DNA from: Bacteroidetes bacterium SW_9_63_38
GTDB taxonomy: Bacteria; Bacteroidota; Rhodothermia; Rhodothermales; Salinibacteraceae
Length of the DNA: 64,000 bases
Reading direction: 5' to 3'
Assembly (NCBI GenBank): GCA_003022435.1
Contig: PXUA01000007.1
Span: 1-64,000 of the forward strand
Below are positions 55,408 to 64,000 of the stretch, piece after piece; position 1 is the first letter of the stretch; the number at the start of each line of letters is the position of its first letter. Both the position numbers and the translations under genes were made by a program. Under the pieces are notes generated by a model that searched no databases, had not been told where the DNA came from, and worked only from the letters and a program-made list of their open reading frames with translations.

Positions 55408-56757
55408 ATGCCTTCCCTTCGCACTGTCTTTCTTCTTCTCGGCACCGGAATACTTGGCCTTGTCGTATTTATGGTAGACCGCCGGGTGCCGACACCGTCT
55501 CGTCCCCCGTCGGCCGTCTCCTGGACCCCTCCGGTGGAGGTCGCGTCCGGGGCCGCCACCCGGGGCCGCTGGCGCATGAACGACTCCGACTGGCGCTTTG
55601 TCGACGACCCTACCGTCGCCCTCTCTGATACCGACACCGCCTACGTCGCGTGGGCTCACCATCCCCGCCGCGACCTGTTTTTCCAGGCATACGGCCCCGA
55701 CGATACCCCGCGTCGGGACTCTGCGACAAACGTGTCCCAAACCCCCGAGACCTTTTCCTGGCTCCCCCGGATGGCCCTCCATCCCGGGGCCCCGGACACG
55801 CTCTACGTGCTCTGGCAAGAAATCATCTTCTCCGGCGGCTCGCATGGGGGCGACATCCTGTTTGCCCGCTCTACAGACGGGGGCCGCTCCTTTAGCCCGC
55901 CGCGCAACCTGTCGCAGTCCCCAGCCGGCGACGGCAAGGGACGCCTCACGGCGGAGCGCTGGCACAACGGCAGCCTGGACCTCGCCGTCGATTCGAGCGG
56001 CACCCTCTACGCCGCCTGGACCGAGTACGAGGGCCGCCTCTGGCTCCGCCGCTCCCCCGATGGGGGCCGCTCCTTTTCCTCGCTGGTATACATCGCCGGG
56101 AGCGACGAGACCCCCGCTCGGGCCCCCACCCTCGCCATCGATCCCGACGGCCGCGCCCACCTCGCCTGGACCGTCGGCGAAACCCCAGATGCCAACATTC
56201 ACTACACGCACTCGAATACGTCGGGCCGCACTTTCGATACGCCGCGCTCCATTGCCCCCAGCATGGGCCACTCGGACGCCCCTACGCTCGCCATCGATCC
56301 AACCGGCACCCGACACCTCGCCTACGGCGAACGACCGGACGGCCCCTTCCAGACTTCCCACGTCCGCTACACACGTGCGCCGCCCGACTCCTCGTTCGGT
56401 CCCCCGACAGTGCTGTCGCGTCGCCACGCAAAAGCGTACGACAGCGCCGGATTCCCGTCGCTGCGCGCCGGCCCCGACGGCGCCCTCTGTGTGCTCTGGG
56501 AGCTGTTTTCCACGGTGCAGGGACGCCCTCGTGCTCTCGGATTCATTGCCTCTCAAACCGAAGGACGCACCTTCAGCCGTCCCACCGTCCTGCCCGGCAG
56601 CGAGAATCTCGTCCACGGCTTCAACGGAAGCCAGCAGGGCCTCCTCCTGGAAAAACTGGCCGTGAACGCCCGCGGCCACCTCGTCGTCGTCAACAGCACC
56701 TTTCAGCCCAACACCACAAGCCACATCTGGCTCTACCACGGCCATGCTGCGCCGTAG
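55408..56757 (+). CDS. BNR/Asp-box beta-propeller protein (sialidase-like fold)
   Basis: A 449-residue exported or membrane-anchored propeller. It has a hydrophobic N-terminal helix (TVFLLLGTGILGLVVFM) without a clear cleavage site. Asp-box motifs recur: STDGGRSFSPPRNLS, SPDGGRSFSSLVY, SNTSGRTFDTPRS and SQTEGRTFSRPTV, typical of sialidase-fold proteins. Strands like TLAIDPDGRAHLAWTVGE, TLAIDPTGTRHLAYGE and LRAGPDGALCVLWELFS repeat in register. The catalytic Arg-triad and Glu/Tyr set of true sialidases is not evident by eye, so enzymatic activity is uncertain. It may bind or hydrolyse glycans. Confidence 0.8.
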   Translation: MPSLRTVFLLLGTGILGLVVFMVDRRVPTPSRPPSAVSWTPPVEVASGAATRGRWRMNDSDWRFVDDPTVALSDTDTAYVAWAHHPRRDLFFQAYGPDDTPRRDSATNVSQTPETFSWLPRMALHPGAPDTLYVLWQEIIFSGGSHGGDILFARSTDGGRSFSPPRNLSQSPAGDGKGRLTAERWHNGSLDLAVDSSGTLYAAWTEYEGRLWLRRSPDGGRSFSSLVYIAGSDETPARAPTLAIDPDGRAHLAWTVGETPDANIHYTHSNTSGRTFDTPRSIAPSMGHSDAPTLAIDPTGTRHLAYGERPDGPFQTSHVRYTRAPPDSSFGPPTVLSRRHAKAYDSAGFPSLRAGPDGALCVLWELFSTVQGRPRALGFIASQTEGRTFSRPTVLPGSENLVHGFNGSQQGLLLEKLAVNARGHLVVVNSTFQPNTTSHIWLYHGHAAP

Positions 56758-56789
56758 TCTCCGCCCCCACCCTTCCAACCTTCCAACCT

Positions 56790-57962
56790 TCAACCTTCGA
56801 CCTGCTCTTCCCTCTCCTTCAGCACCCGCGCCGCATCCGCGTACCCCCCGTCCGCCCCGTCCACGAAGTGCACGTGCTCCTTCTCGTGCTGAAACACTAG
56901 GCACGTGATCATCGCCGAGTCCGACACGTCCAGGCCATAAACGAGACGCCCCGCGTCGTATTGCGCCTCCAGATACTGCTTCAGTGCCTCCCGCTGCTCC
57001 CGAGTCCCCGCAAGCACCTCCCGGAGCGTCCCGTCCATTTTCCGAAAGTCGGTGTGCGTCTCCAGGTCTTCTTTGTACCTGCCCCAATCCGTCGCCTCGG
57101 TCGACCAGTCCAGTGCCATGAGAATCCGACCGATGGTGCTCTGTATCCACACGCGGGGCCAATATGTGAGCCGCTCCCACCAGCCGTCGTCGTGGGTCCG
57201 AACGCGTCGTTCAGGCGCTACGCCGCCGGGGGACACGTTCATCTGGAGTTGGCTGTGCAACACCGGCCGACTGCAATCGTCAGCGCCGTAGATGTCTCGG
57301 AGCCGGTCCAGGATGTCACCGTAGATTTCCGCGCTATCCTGCAATGAGGTACCGGTGGCGCGGACGAGGAGTGCCACAATCTCCTCGCGGTGACTGGTCA
57401 CGTCCTCCCACCGGCACTGCACCCCCTCAAAGTCAGCCGACCCCGTCACGGACGACGGCACGCCGTACGGCCCCGTCGGATCGGCCTTCACCCATTCCTC
57501 GGCCAGGTACAACCCGCTGCCAAGAAAGACGGCCTGTACAATCTCATCCGAAAGGCGGTAGCGCGCCACCATGATCGTATGCCCGTCCTGCACCAAGTCC
57601 TGTACGGGCACGAGGCCCACGTCCAGCCGCAGCCCGAACGCATCGTCGGCCATGCGGCGCGTGCCGCCCAGGGCCGCCCTGACCGCTTCCGCGTGCGTCT
57701 CCGACACGCAGAGCATCGCTCCGTCGCCAGCAAACACGTACGGCACCGACCGGTGCCCGATCGCATTCAGCACGGCAACAATGAGGGACGCCCCCACCAT
57801 GTTCACCTCTTTGTAGAGCCCCTCCTCGATGGCCCCGGTCGAGTCCCGCACATCCCCGACCGCCACGACCCAGTCGCCGGGAACCGGCGTGTATCGCTCC
57901 GGATTCGCCACCTCTGAAAAATTGTCGAGAACCGGAAGCCGGTCGTAGAACGTATCGGTCAT
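56790..57962 (-). CDS. DUF3095-family protein (nucleotidyl-cyclase-like)
   Basis: A cytoplasmic protein of 390 residues from the ATG at 57962 (MTDTFYDRLPVLDNFSEVAN). It begins with a ferredoxin-like region resembling class III nucleotidyl cyclase or GGDEF folds: DWVVAVGDVRDSTGAIEEGL (metal-binding Asp), YKEVNMVGASLIVAVLNAIG and PYVFAGDGAMLCVSE. A helical middle (WWERLTYWPRVWIQSTIGRI) and an end with DSAMITCLVFQHEKEHVHFV follow. The assignment to DUF3095 is by motif memory; nucleotide product and activity are unknown. It converges on the propeller gene, 32 bp apart. Confidence 0.8.
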   Translation of the reverse strand: MTDTFYDRLPVLDNFSEVANPERYTPVPGDWVVAVGDVRDSTGAIEEGLYKEVNMVGASLIVAVLNAIGHRSVPYVFAGDGAMLCVSETHAEAVRAALGGTRRMADDAFGLRLDVGLVPVQDLVQDGHTIMVARYRLSDEIVQAVFLGSGLYLAEEWVKADPTGPYGVPSSVTGSADFEGVQCRWEDVTSHREEIVALLVRATGTSLQDSAEIYGDILDRLRDIYGADDCSRPVLHSQLQMNVSPGGVAPERRVRTHDDGWWERLTYWPRVWIQSTIGRILMALDWSTEATDWGRYKEDLETHTDFRKMDGTLREVLAGTREQREALKQYLEAQYDAGRLVYGLDVSDSAMITCLVFQHEKEHVHFVDGADGGYADAARVLKEREEQVEG

Positions 57963-58417
57963 GACGGGACACTTGGAGAACAAAGGAGGAGTAATTGCAC
58001 TTGCCCTCTTCCCTCATTGTTTGAGTCCAGCGACTGTGCACAGTGAGTTCGGGAGGGACGCAGGAAAAAATCATCCGATGAGGACGCCTTCGTGAGGGTC
58101 TCCCCGACACTGTTTCGCGCTCGCTGTATGTCCAGATACGTCCGAACCAGCCGGCCATTCGCTGACGGACGTGATGCTCGGCGGCGCTCTCGACTCCTTC
58201 ATCGGGCGCTGGCCCCCCGCTCGGACGGGACAGTTTCCTACACGCCGATCTTGAGCGCGGACCGCGTCGGCTCGAGACTCCGATTCTGCCGAAGGGTCCC
58301 ATACACCGCCACCGGCGGTACAGTGTCGGAAAAGAAGACAAGGAACCCCTCTGACGGGAGTGCTGTTTCCAGCGGCATGAGTGCAGACCGCCGCTTGTCT
58401 CTCACTGGCCTCTCTAG
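57963..58417. other. Gene-free interval between divergent genes
   Basis: About 455 bp between the 57962 start and the family B element. It contains only ACTGTGCACAGT-type palindromes (near 58034) and AT-richer patches that could hold promoters. I see no gene. Confidence 0.45.
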
Positions 58418-58514
58418 TGCAGCTTCAACGGGTCCGTTGTGCAATCGAGATACCTCAAGCTGGAGCGTGGAGCAATAGCAAACTGCTTTCCCCAAAAGAT
58501 CGCTTGAAGCTGCA
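58418..58514. repeat. Family B MITE-like element (97 bp) upstream of the barrel gene
   Basis: Termini TGCAGCTTCAA/TTGAAGCTGCA; nearly identical to 50487-50583 in the opposite orientation. Flanks CTAG and CTGG differ by one base from a perfect 4-bp duplication. It lies 40 bp upstream of the barrel start codon, so it may form part of its promoter or leader. Confidence 0.92.
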
Positions 58515-58554
58515 CTGGCCCCTGTTGCGTAACACTCTGCCTATTTCTCGCGCG

Positions 58555-59949
58555 ATGACTCCAGTGCCAACGGGACACCTCGGTCGGCTGCGTCGTGTCG
58601 GCACGAGGGTGGCCGCTGCGCTCGTCGTGTGGGCCGTCCTGTGCGTGCGTCCGGCACCCACCCACGCCCAGCCGCAGCCCTATGCGGACGCGGGTCCATC
58701 ACCCCGAACCGTCTCCGACTCGACGATGTCTCCGGAGCGCGCCGCCCACCGGGCCGAGCGGTGGAAGCAGAAACGTCGTGCGAAACGCGAGGACATGCAT
58801 CCTCCCGAGCCGGGGTTCCTTGAGCAAGTGGGCGCCTTCGTCTCGAACATACGCGGATCGGTCGTGCCGCGTCGGCTGATCCTGACCCCTCCGCAGCTGG
58901 ATGCCTCGGGGCTGAGCCTGTTGGTTCGAGAGCTGGGCGAACCGGCCGGCGGCCTGCTTTACAAACCGCCTCCTCTCAATGAGGCCGACCAACTGACCAG
59001 CCTTCAAGGGACCGCCGGCATAGGCGGTCAATACGCCACGGAAGGCCTTTTCGGATTCGAATCCGAGCGGTACGTCGGGTACGCCTACGGCCGGTACCGA
59101 CACAGCCCCGAAGAACGCTTCTACGGCCTCGGTCCCAACAGTCGACGCTCCACCACGTCGTCCTTCCGCCGAGACGAAGGCCTCTTCGGGGGACTGTTCG
59201 GCGTATCCCTCGCCCCCGAGACCCTGATCGGGGGACACGTGTCGTACCAGCTCAATCGAATCGGAACGGTCTACGGCGATCTGTCCGACGGTCAACGTCC
59301 GGGACGTATGCTCCCCGGAGCAGATGAGAATGTCGATTTTCTCATGATGGGTTCGTTCTTTGAATACGATTCTCGGGACACGCCTTACAAACGGGCCTTC
59401 GGACACCGATTTGCCCCGACCGAGAATCGACTCCGGGGCGTATCGGTGGACGCCACTCGGGGGTATTATCTGGCGGCCGAGGCCACCCACAACCTCGATT
59501 ATCGACACAACGACTTCAGCTTCACCCGCTTTACGCTCGACATGCGGGAGTTCATTCCGATCAACGAGGAGCTGCTACACGGATTTGCCGTCCGGCAGCT
59601 TGCCTCCGTGACGCGGTCCTCGTCCGGTCAAATGCCGTTCTACCGGATGACGTCGCTCGGGGGCTCCCGCTCGCTGCGCGGATTCGGCGCCGACCGATTT
59701 CGAGACCGAAACGTTGCTCTCGTGAACGCGGAGGTCCGCTGTGAAATCTGGCACCGGCTCGACATGGCCCTCTTCACCGATGCCGGGCACGTATTTCGGG
59801 AGGTGTCCGGCCTGAACGTGCTGACGCCTCGGGTCGGGTACGGCGTAGGCTTTCGGATCAAAAAGAATGGACAGACGCTCGGGCGCCTCGACATCGCCCA
59901 CAGCACGGAGGGCCTCCGAACGACCATAAATGTTGGATCGCTGTTTTAA
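58555..59949 (+). CDS. Outer-membrane barrel protein of the D15/BamA surface-antigen type
   Basis: A 464-residue outer-membrane protein from the ATG at 58555 (MTPVPTGHLGRLRRVG). A signal peptide (VAAALVVWAVLCVRPAPTHA-Q) and a basic linker are followed by a 16-strand-type barrel of the Omp85 C-terminal family: GGQYATEGLFGFESERYVGY, YGLGPNSRRSTTSSFRRDEG, FLMMGSFFEYDSRDTPYKRA and the hallmark LGGSRSLRGFGADRFRDRNV (L6-loop-like RGF). POTRA domains are absent, so it is a truncated Omp85 relative like those in the TPS or TamA-like group, whose role cannot be told. It overlaps the next gene by 20 bases. Confidence 0.88.
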   Translation: MTPVPTGHLGRLRRVGTRVAAALVVWAVLCVRPAPTHAQPQPYADAGPSPRTVSDSTMSPERAAHRAERWKQKRRAKREDMHPPEPGFLEQVGAFVSNIRGSVVPRRLILTPPQLDASGLSLLVRELGEPAGGLLYKPPPLNEADQLTSLQGTAGIGGQYATEGLFGFESERYVGYAYGRYRHSPEERFYGLGPNSRRSTTSSFRRDEGLFGGLFGVSLAPETLIGGHVSYQLNRIGTVYGDLSDGQRPGRMLPGADENVDFLMMGSFFEYDSRDTPYKRAFGHRFAPTENRLRGVSVDATRGYYLAAEATHNLDYRHNDFSFTRFTLDMREFIPINEELLHGFAVRQLASVTRSSSGQMPFYRMTSLGGSRSLRGFGADRFRDRNVALVNAEVRCEIWHRLDMALFTDAGHVFREVSGLNVLTPRVGYGVGFRIKKNGQTLGRLDIAHSTEGLRTTINVGSLF

Positions 59950-61621
59950 CCGCACCGTGGCCGATACGCCCTCGCCCCGATCGACGCGCGCCTCCTGCGC
60001 GCACTGGGTGGGTCTCCTTCTCGTGTGGGGCCTCGCCGCCGGGGTGTCGTCCCCGGCCGCCGCTCAGCGCTTCCTCCCGGACGACCCGCTCTGGTCCGAC
60101 CCCGATCGGATGGACATGCCGTTTCCGGCCCCGCAGCCAGTCGAGACGGTGCAGGAAGGCCCCGTTGAACTCCTCCGGCGTCTTCTTGCCCCTCCCATCG
60201 AAACGCCCACGCCCGCAGCGAACGTCAACACGGTTGAGGGCGTCCCCAACTCGTCCTGGTATACCAACCGCCACTACCGGTCTCCTCGGTCGGACGCGGC
60301 GCTCCGACGAGGCCCCAATACCACGCCGGACCCGGCCCAGCAGGGCTCCTGGCAGGTCGAGCAGATTCACGACAGCGCCCTCCCCCGAGCCACGATCCGG
60401 GATTCCACCGGGCGACGCTTCCAACTCCTGTTCGACACCGAGACGTATCCGGAACTGGCGACGGGCGCCGCGATGGTAAGCAGCCGCCTCCTGCACGCCC
60501 TCGGATACAACGTGCCGCACTACTGGCTCCACGATCTCCGCCGCGATCGCCTGGCGCCCTCGCCCAACACGCCCGTCACCGACGCGGCCATTGACAGCCT
60601 GCTGACCCATACGCTTCGAACCGACAGCACCTATCGCGCCCTGGTTTCCCGAATCCCGGATGTCGAACGACGAATTGGGCCGTTTTCCTTCCGGGGACGC
60701 CGCGTGGACGACGCCAACGATGTCTTTCCACATGAAGACCGCCGGGAGCTGCGGAGCCTCCGCGTCGTCGCCGCCTGGCTCCACCACAGCATGATTCGGC
60801 GGCGCCACACGCTCGATGTCGGCGTCCAGGAAGACGGGCGTCGCTTCGTGCGACACTACCTGACGAACCTGCACATCACTCTTGGCAGTGCCGGCGCCCG
60901 GCCCAAACCCCGCTGGTCCGGCCACAAGCACGTGCTGGAATTCGACCAGGTCCTTCAGCGTGCCGCCACGATCGGGCTGAGCGGCGCCCCCTGGCTCGAA
61001 ACGAACGTCCCCCATTTGCCCGGTCTCGGTCACTTCGGGGCCATCGGATTTGTGCCCGAAGAGTGGCGCCCGGAGTGGCCGAGTCCCGCCTTTCAACGCC
61101 TTGCGCCCGCCGACGCCTTCTGGGCCGCGAAGAACATTCGGCACTTCTCGCGGTCCGACCTCGCGACGATCGTGGAAACCGCCGACTACTCGTCGGACGC
61201 GACGGAAACGTATATCGTGGAGACCCTGCGACGGCGACGGGACGCCATCGGCCGCGCCTACCTCTCTCGGGGCGGCGGACTCGGTCGCTTTACGGTACAG
61301 GGCGACACCCTCCGATTTCGCGACCTACACGCCCAGTACAATGACGCCCCGGACTCGCTGCGGCGCACGATTACCTGGCACGTGTTCAAGAACCAGAGCA
61401 ACGAACTGGGCCGCCGTCTGGCGCAATCAACCACGCGCCGGGAAGCGATTCCCATTCCCCCGAGCCGCGCCCGCTTCCTGCGGGTCCGGCTGCAGTCGCA
61501 AAGCCTGGGAGAAACCCGGGTCTTCCTGCGCCGCACGCTCCCGCAGACAACCCTCTTTCCCCCGATGAGCATGCCCTACGAGGTCGTCGGAATCAAGCGC
61601 CGTGGGGAACGCGGTAACTGA
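59930..61621 (+). CDS. Secreted protein of unknown function paired with the barrel gene
   Basis: A 563-residue protein beginning MLDRCFNRTVADTPSPRSTR. It has an N-terminal hydrophobic signal (VGLLLVWGLAAGVSSPAAA-Q). The body is acidic and Arg-rich with NVNTVEGVPNSSWYTNRHYR, RDSTGRRFQLLFDTETYPEL, LHALGYNVPHYWLHDLRRDR and HYLTNLHITLGSAGARPKP, conserved-looking segments that I associate with a family of large secreted proteins of no known function. The start at 59930 overlaps the barrel gene by 20 bases; GTG at 59957 is an alternative. Overlap implies translational coupling and a joint role at the outer membrane. Confidence 0.82.
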   Translation: MLDRCFNRTVADTPSPRSTRASCAHWVGLLLVWGLAAGVSSPAAAQRFLPDDPLWSDPDRMDMPFPAPQPVETVQEGPVELLRRLLAPPIETPTPAANVNTVEGVPNSSWYTNRHYRSPRSDAALRRGPNTTPDPAQQGSWQVEQIHDSALPRATIRDSTGRRFQLLFDTETYPELATGAAMVSSRLLHALGYNVPHYWLHDLRRDRLAPSPNTPVTDAAIDSLLTHTLRTDSTYRALVSRIPDVERRIGPFSFRGRRVDDANDVFPHEDRRELRSLRVVAAWLHHSMIRRRHTLDVGVQEDGRRFVRHYLTNLHITLGSAGARPKPRWSGHKHVLEFDQVLQRAATIGLSGAPWLETNVPHLPGLGHFGAIGFVPEEWRPEWPSPAFQRLAPADAFWAAKNIRHFSRSDLATIVETADYSSDATETYIVETLRRRRDAIGRAYLSRGGGLGRFTVQGDTLRFRDLHAQYNDAPDSLRRTITWHVFKNQSNELGRRLAQSTTRREAIPIPPSRARFLRVRLQSQSLGETRVFLRRTLPQTTLFPPMSMPYEVVGIKRRGERGN

Positions 61622-61726
61622 TTCGTCCAGGACTGCTCCGGGGAGTCTCGTCCTGCCGACATCGCCGGTTACTCGGGAGCACTCAGTACTCCCCTCTCTC
61701 TAGCCGGAATGCATGTAGTATCAAGA

Positions 61727-61759
61727 AACGGGCCGTCCCCAATCCGGAGACGGCCCGTT
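61727..61759. terminator. Bidirectional stem-loop terminator
   Basis: AACGGGCCGTC (61727-61737) pairs with GACGGCCCGTT (61749-61759) over an 11-base loop. It lies between the converging 59930-61621 and 61792-63714 genes. T-runs are weak on both sides. Confidence 0.75.
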
Positions 61760-61791
61760 CGTGATCGTCGAGGATCAACGGTCGGTCCCCA

Positions 61792-63714
61792 CTACTGGAT
61801 CTTGTACTTCTTCACCAGGCGTTTTTCGTCGTCTTTATTTTCCGTCAGCACAAAGAGGGACTGCGCCCCCTCGGTCACGAAGACGCCGCTGCGCAGATTG
61901 CCCGACACGCTGATGGACCCGATGCCGTCGTCGGGGGCCACGGTCCCCACCATCGTCCGCTTTTTCATGTTGATCACGTGGAAGACATCCCCGGTCGAGA
62001 CGACCAGGTAGCCCGAGACCGGCGTAAAGCTCTCGATGTCCGACTCGAACTCGATGGGTTTCCCCATGAGACTCAGGTCCGACTTGGCGTGGAAGCTGAC
62101 CCCTTCCTCACGCACATCCATGATGGACTGCCTTTGCTCGGCGAGCCAGACGCCATTCCCGGGTGCGCCCGGGGCCTTCGCAGGCGCTGAGGCCACGACA
62201 CGTCCGTCCTCAAGCCCATAGGCCACCACCGAGGTATCGGTCGCCACGTACGCCCGTCCATTATCCACGATCATGTTGAAGGACGAAGGGATCTCTCCTC
62301 CCTTCGCAGCCATCCCGATAAGTCCGGACTTCGACATGTTGTACGGACTTTCGTGACTCCACCGCTCTTTTCCGTCCGACAGGCTCCACCCCACGATTTC
62401 CTGACGACCGTCATCTCCGAACAGGCCCTGATCGAACCCAACCGCCCGTCCGACAATCTGATCGTTCACAATCTTGAGGTCCGACAGGACATTCATCTCC
62501 TTCACGGGATCCGTGGACCACTGACTCTCCTCATCGGCCAGACCAATCTTACGAACATCATGGTCCGGACGGCCCACCACGTCTACGTCAGCAAGGTCCG
62601 GCGCGTACAGTGCGTCTCGGTGGAGCACCGGGGGCGCCCCCATATTCAAGCTGTACTCCTGTCCGCGGTGAGCAAACGTGGTATTGACAAGCTTTGCCTT
62701 CCAGTCCATTCCGATCTCGTAGGCCTTGGTCCCCTTCTCAATCTGAAAGGCTTCGAGATCTCCGTCCGCCTGCCGGTACAGGAGATAGTCCTTCCACAGG
62801 AAGGCATTGAGGATCGCATCGGTGTCGTGGTCGGTGCGCCACTTCACGGCCCCGGTCTTCGGATTGAGACGAAGCAATTCCTTCCCGCCGGAGACGCGTC
62901 CCAGAAGGCTGGTGTAGTCCGTCGCTAGAACAACATCTCCGGAGGGCAGCCACTTCACGTGCATCAAGCTGCTGCCCTTGACCTTATCGATGGTCCAATC
63001 GGTCTCGCCCGTCTTCAGGTTGACACGGCGCAGCTCCCCGACCGTCTTGAGAAGAACCGCGTTTCGGCCCGGCACCTTCGTCACGAGGTTGCTCACGTAA
63101 CGCTCCCGCGTGATGGCCGAGTTCGCAGCGGCCGTCGCCGCCCCGGCCGCTAGGCCGACGTTTTTGATGACGCCCGTTACGACCTTCGCCCCCACGGCCT
63201 GATACTTCTCAAGGCTCCATTTGTAGTCGGAGCGTTCCCACATTTTCTCTCCCGTTTTCAGGTCGAGCGCGCGGATGATGTCGTCGGAGGCTGAGTAGTC
63301 GAACGCGAGCGCAACGCCCGGCTCCGATAGCATTGCGTAGTCGAGTTTGTTGGACTTCATCTCCGAGAGCGACACGCCCGCTATTTTAATGTCGGTCGCC
63401 TCCTCGGCGGCGTCTTTCACCTTGCCGAGCAGCCCGCTGTCATCTTCCCCGTAAATGGTGTTGCCGTTCGCATCGATAATGGTCGTCTCCTTCTTCTTCC
63501 CCACGAGCAGGTGCTCGCGCTTCGGCTCCACATTGATGGTCCGGGAATCCATTCCAACATCGGCCTCCCACTCCTTCTGAAGCGTGGTGCTCGCCCCACA
63601 CCCCGTCCCAATCGTCACAAGGCCCACGGCAAGCGCGAAGAGCACGAGGGATTGGACGGCGGACTCGAAAGAGGGCAGGTACAATTGAGATAGACGTGTA
63701 GCAAGGCGGTGCAT
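61792..63714 (-). CDS. PQQ-like beta-propeller lipoprotein
   Basis: A 640-residue lipoprotein with signal and lipobox (FALAVGLVTIGTGCGAST). The body repeats propeller strands with WERSDYKWSLEKYQ, LRRVNLKTGETDWTIDKVKG, LLRLNPKTGAVKWRTDHDTD and IVGWSLSDGKERWSHESPYN, as in PQQ-dependent and BamB-like propellers. A hydrophobic alanine-rich stretch (NVGLAAGAATAAANSAITRE) interrupts it and may span a loop or membrane contact. BamB-like propellers help assemble outer-membrane proteins, and a barrel gene lies nearby, but linkage is only suggestive. No PQQ-binding or catalytic residues can be assigned. Confidence 0.85.
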   Translation of the reverse strand: MHRLATRLSQLYLPSFESAVQSLVLFALAVGLVTIGTGCGASTTLQKEWEADVGMDSRTINVEPKREHLLVGKKKETTIIDANGNTIYGEDDSGLLGKVKDAAEEATDIKIAGVSLSEMKSNKLDYAMLSEPGVALAFDYSASDDIIRALDLKTGEKMWERSDYKWSLEKYQAVGAKVVTGVIKNVGLAAGAATAAANSAITRERYVSNLVTKVPGRNAVLLKTVGELRRVNLKTGETDWTIDKVKGSSLMHVKWLPSGDVVLATDYTSLLGRVSGGKELLRLNPKTGAVKWRTDHDTDAILNAFLWKDYLLYRQADGDLEAFQIEKGTKAYEIGMDWKAKLVNTTFAHRGQEYSLNMGAPPVLHRDALYAPDLADVDVVGRPDHDVRKIGLADEESQWSTDPVKEMNVLSDLKIVNDQIVGRAVGFDQGLFGDDGRQEIVGWSLSDGKERWSHESPYNMSKSGLIGMAAKGGEIPSSFNMIVDNGRAYVATDTSVVAYGLEDGRVVASAPAKAPGAPGNGVWLAEQRQSIMDVREEGVSFHAKSDLSLMGKPIEFESDIESFTPVSGYLVVSTGDVFHVINMKKRTMVGTVAPDDGIGSISVSGNLRSGVFVTEGAQSLFVLTENKDDEKRLVKKYKIQ

Positions 63715-64000
63715 AAAAAGCTGTGGTGTTGTAGCGAGAAGTGCTTTTGGAGAAGGGGTTCTTGAACGAAACAGACGCGACCTCTCTTTTCAACCCTCGC
63801 TCACATCCCGCTCCTCCGGAACCGTTCCCAACGCCCTCTAACCCCCCACCTGTTTCTCAGATGAGATCGATGAAATCAAAACGTTCCTCTCACTTTCTTT
63901 CTAACCGCGAAACTGTGAATTTGAGACGAACAAAGACGAAGGGCACTGTTCTTCTAATCTGCGGATGTGAGCACTAAACCTAACAAAAACGAACGCTCAC
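63715..64000. other. Upstream region of the propeller lipoprotein, window end
   Basis: 286 bp. It is AT-richer than the genes and may hold the promoter. A short frame (63741-63977) has no coding features. Nothing else is recognised. Confidence 0.45.

Noticed and set aside
50487-58514. A peptide (VQLQRVRCAIEIPQAGAWSN...) conserved in two places
   Set aside because: It is the translation of the family B element itself and is conserved only because the DNA is; the element interrupts a gene at 50487 and lies in a leader at 58418.

Overview
The window is a GC-rich (about 60-65% by eye) chromosomal stretch, most likely from an extremely halophilic member of the Rhodothermota/Salinibacter group. 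This is an inference from the strongly acidic housekeeping proteins (IleS, LepA, ArgS, ThyA), a TonB receptor with an N-terminal carboxypeptidase-regulatory-like domain, a CrtI-type carotenoid desaturase, LytTR signalling and PAS/REC histidine kinases. No rRNA, tRNA, CRISPR array, phage or complete insertion sequence was found.

Layout. 1-8 kb: a decayed heavy-metal efflux locus beside a SmtB/ArsR-type metal sensor, then the leftward lepA - secreted protein - lepB - arsR run, a small lipoprotein-like frame cut by a repeat element, and lspA. 8-20 kb: leftward ileS, a membrane J-domain protein, crtI, a three-gene phosphorelay (multi-PAS kinase, 5'-truncated response regulator, hybrid kinase) and aroC. 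20-30 kb: a DegP/HtrA protease, a thioredoxin-fold protein, a histone-deacetylase-like hydrolase, a LytS/LytT-type pair, a TM2-like remnant and the nadB-nadC-nadA operon for quinolinate/NAD synthesis. 30-37 kb: a transmembrane Ser/Thr kinase with an FG-GAP-like sensor region, a DJ-1/PfpI protein and two DoxX paralogues, all embedded in repeats. 37-46 kb: a TonB receptor and DUF4856 lipoprotein (probably a metal/siderophore pair), a GT-C-like membrane protein and an FAD amine-oxidase-like protein. 46-64 kb: apaG, thyA, an amidase, a multiply broken lipoprotein gene, argS, lgt, a BNR-repeat propeller, a DUF3095 protein, a D15/Omp85-type barrel overlapping a secreted partner, and a beta-propeller lipoprotein.

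Working together: LepB, LspA and Lgt supply signal-peptide cleavage and lipoprotein maturation for the many secreted proteins and lipoproteins encoded nearby. LepA is transcribed with LepB, as in many bacteria. DegP, the J-domain protein and the thioredoxin-fold protein make an envelope quality-control set. NadB, NadC and NadA carry out three steps to nicotinate mononucleotide.

The most unusual content is between the genes. I see at least four families of short, non-coding, inverted-repeat-bounded elements (MITE-like). Family A (TACTGATCCGTG ends, 100-560 bp, mosaic, about nine full or partial copies) repeatedly sits at the exact 3' ends of genes and supplies their stop codons. Family B (97-120 bp, TGCAGCTTCAA ends) has three copies, one of which interrupts a gene with a clean CTGG target duplication. 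Family C (159-160 bp, GAGACTGTTTTGATTT ends) has two copies with an IS5/IS1031-like TNA target. A related-looking TCA-flanked element lies between the two doxX genes. A further about 100-bp repeat (family D) occurs twice, once split by a family B insertion. Together with the broken czc, response-regulator, TM2 and lipoprotein genes, they show a genome being remodelled by small non-autonomous elements whose helper transposases are not in the window.
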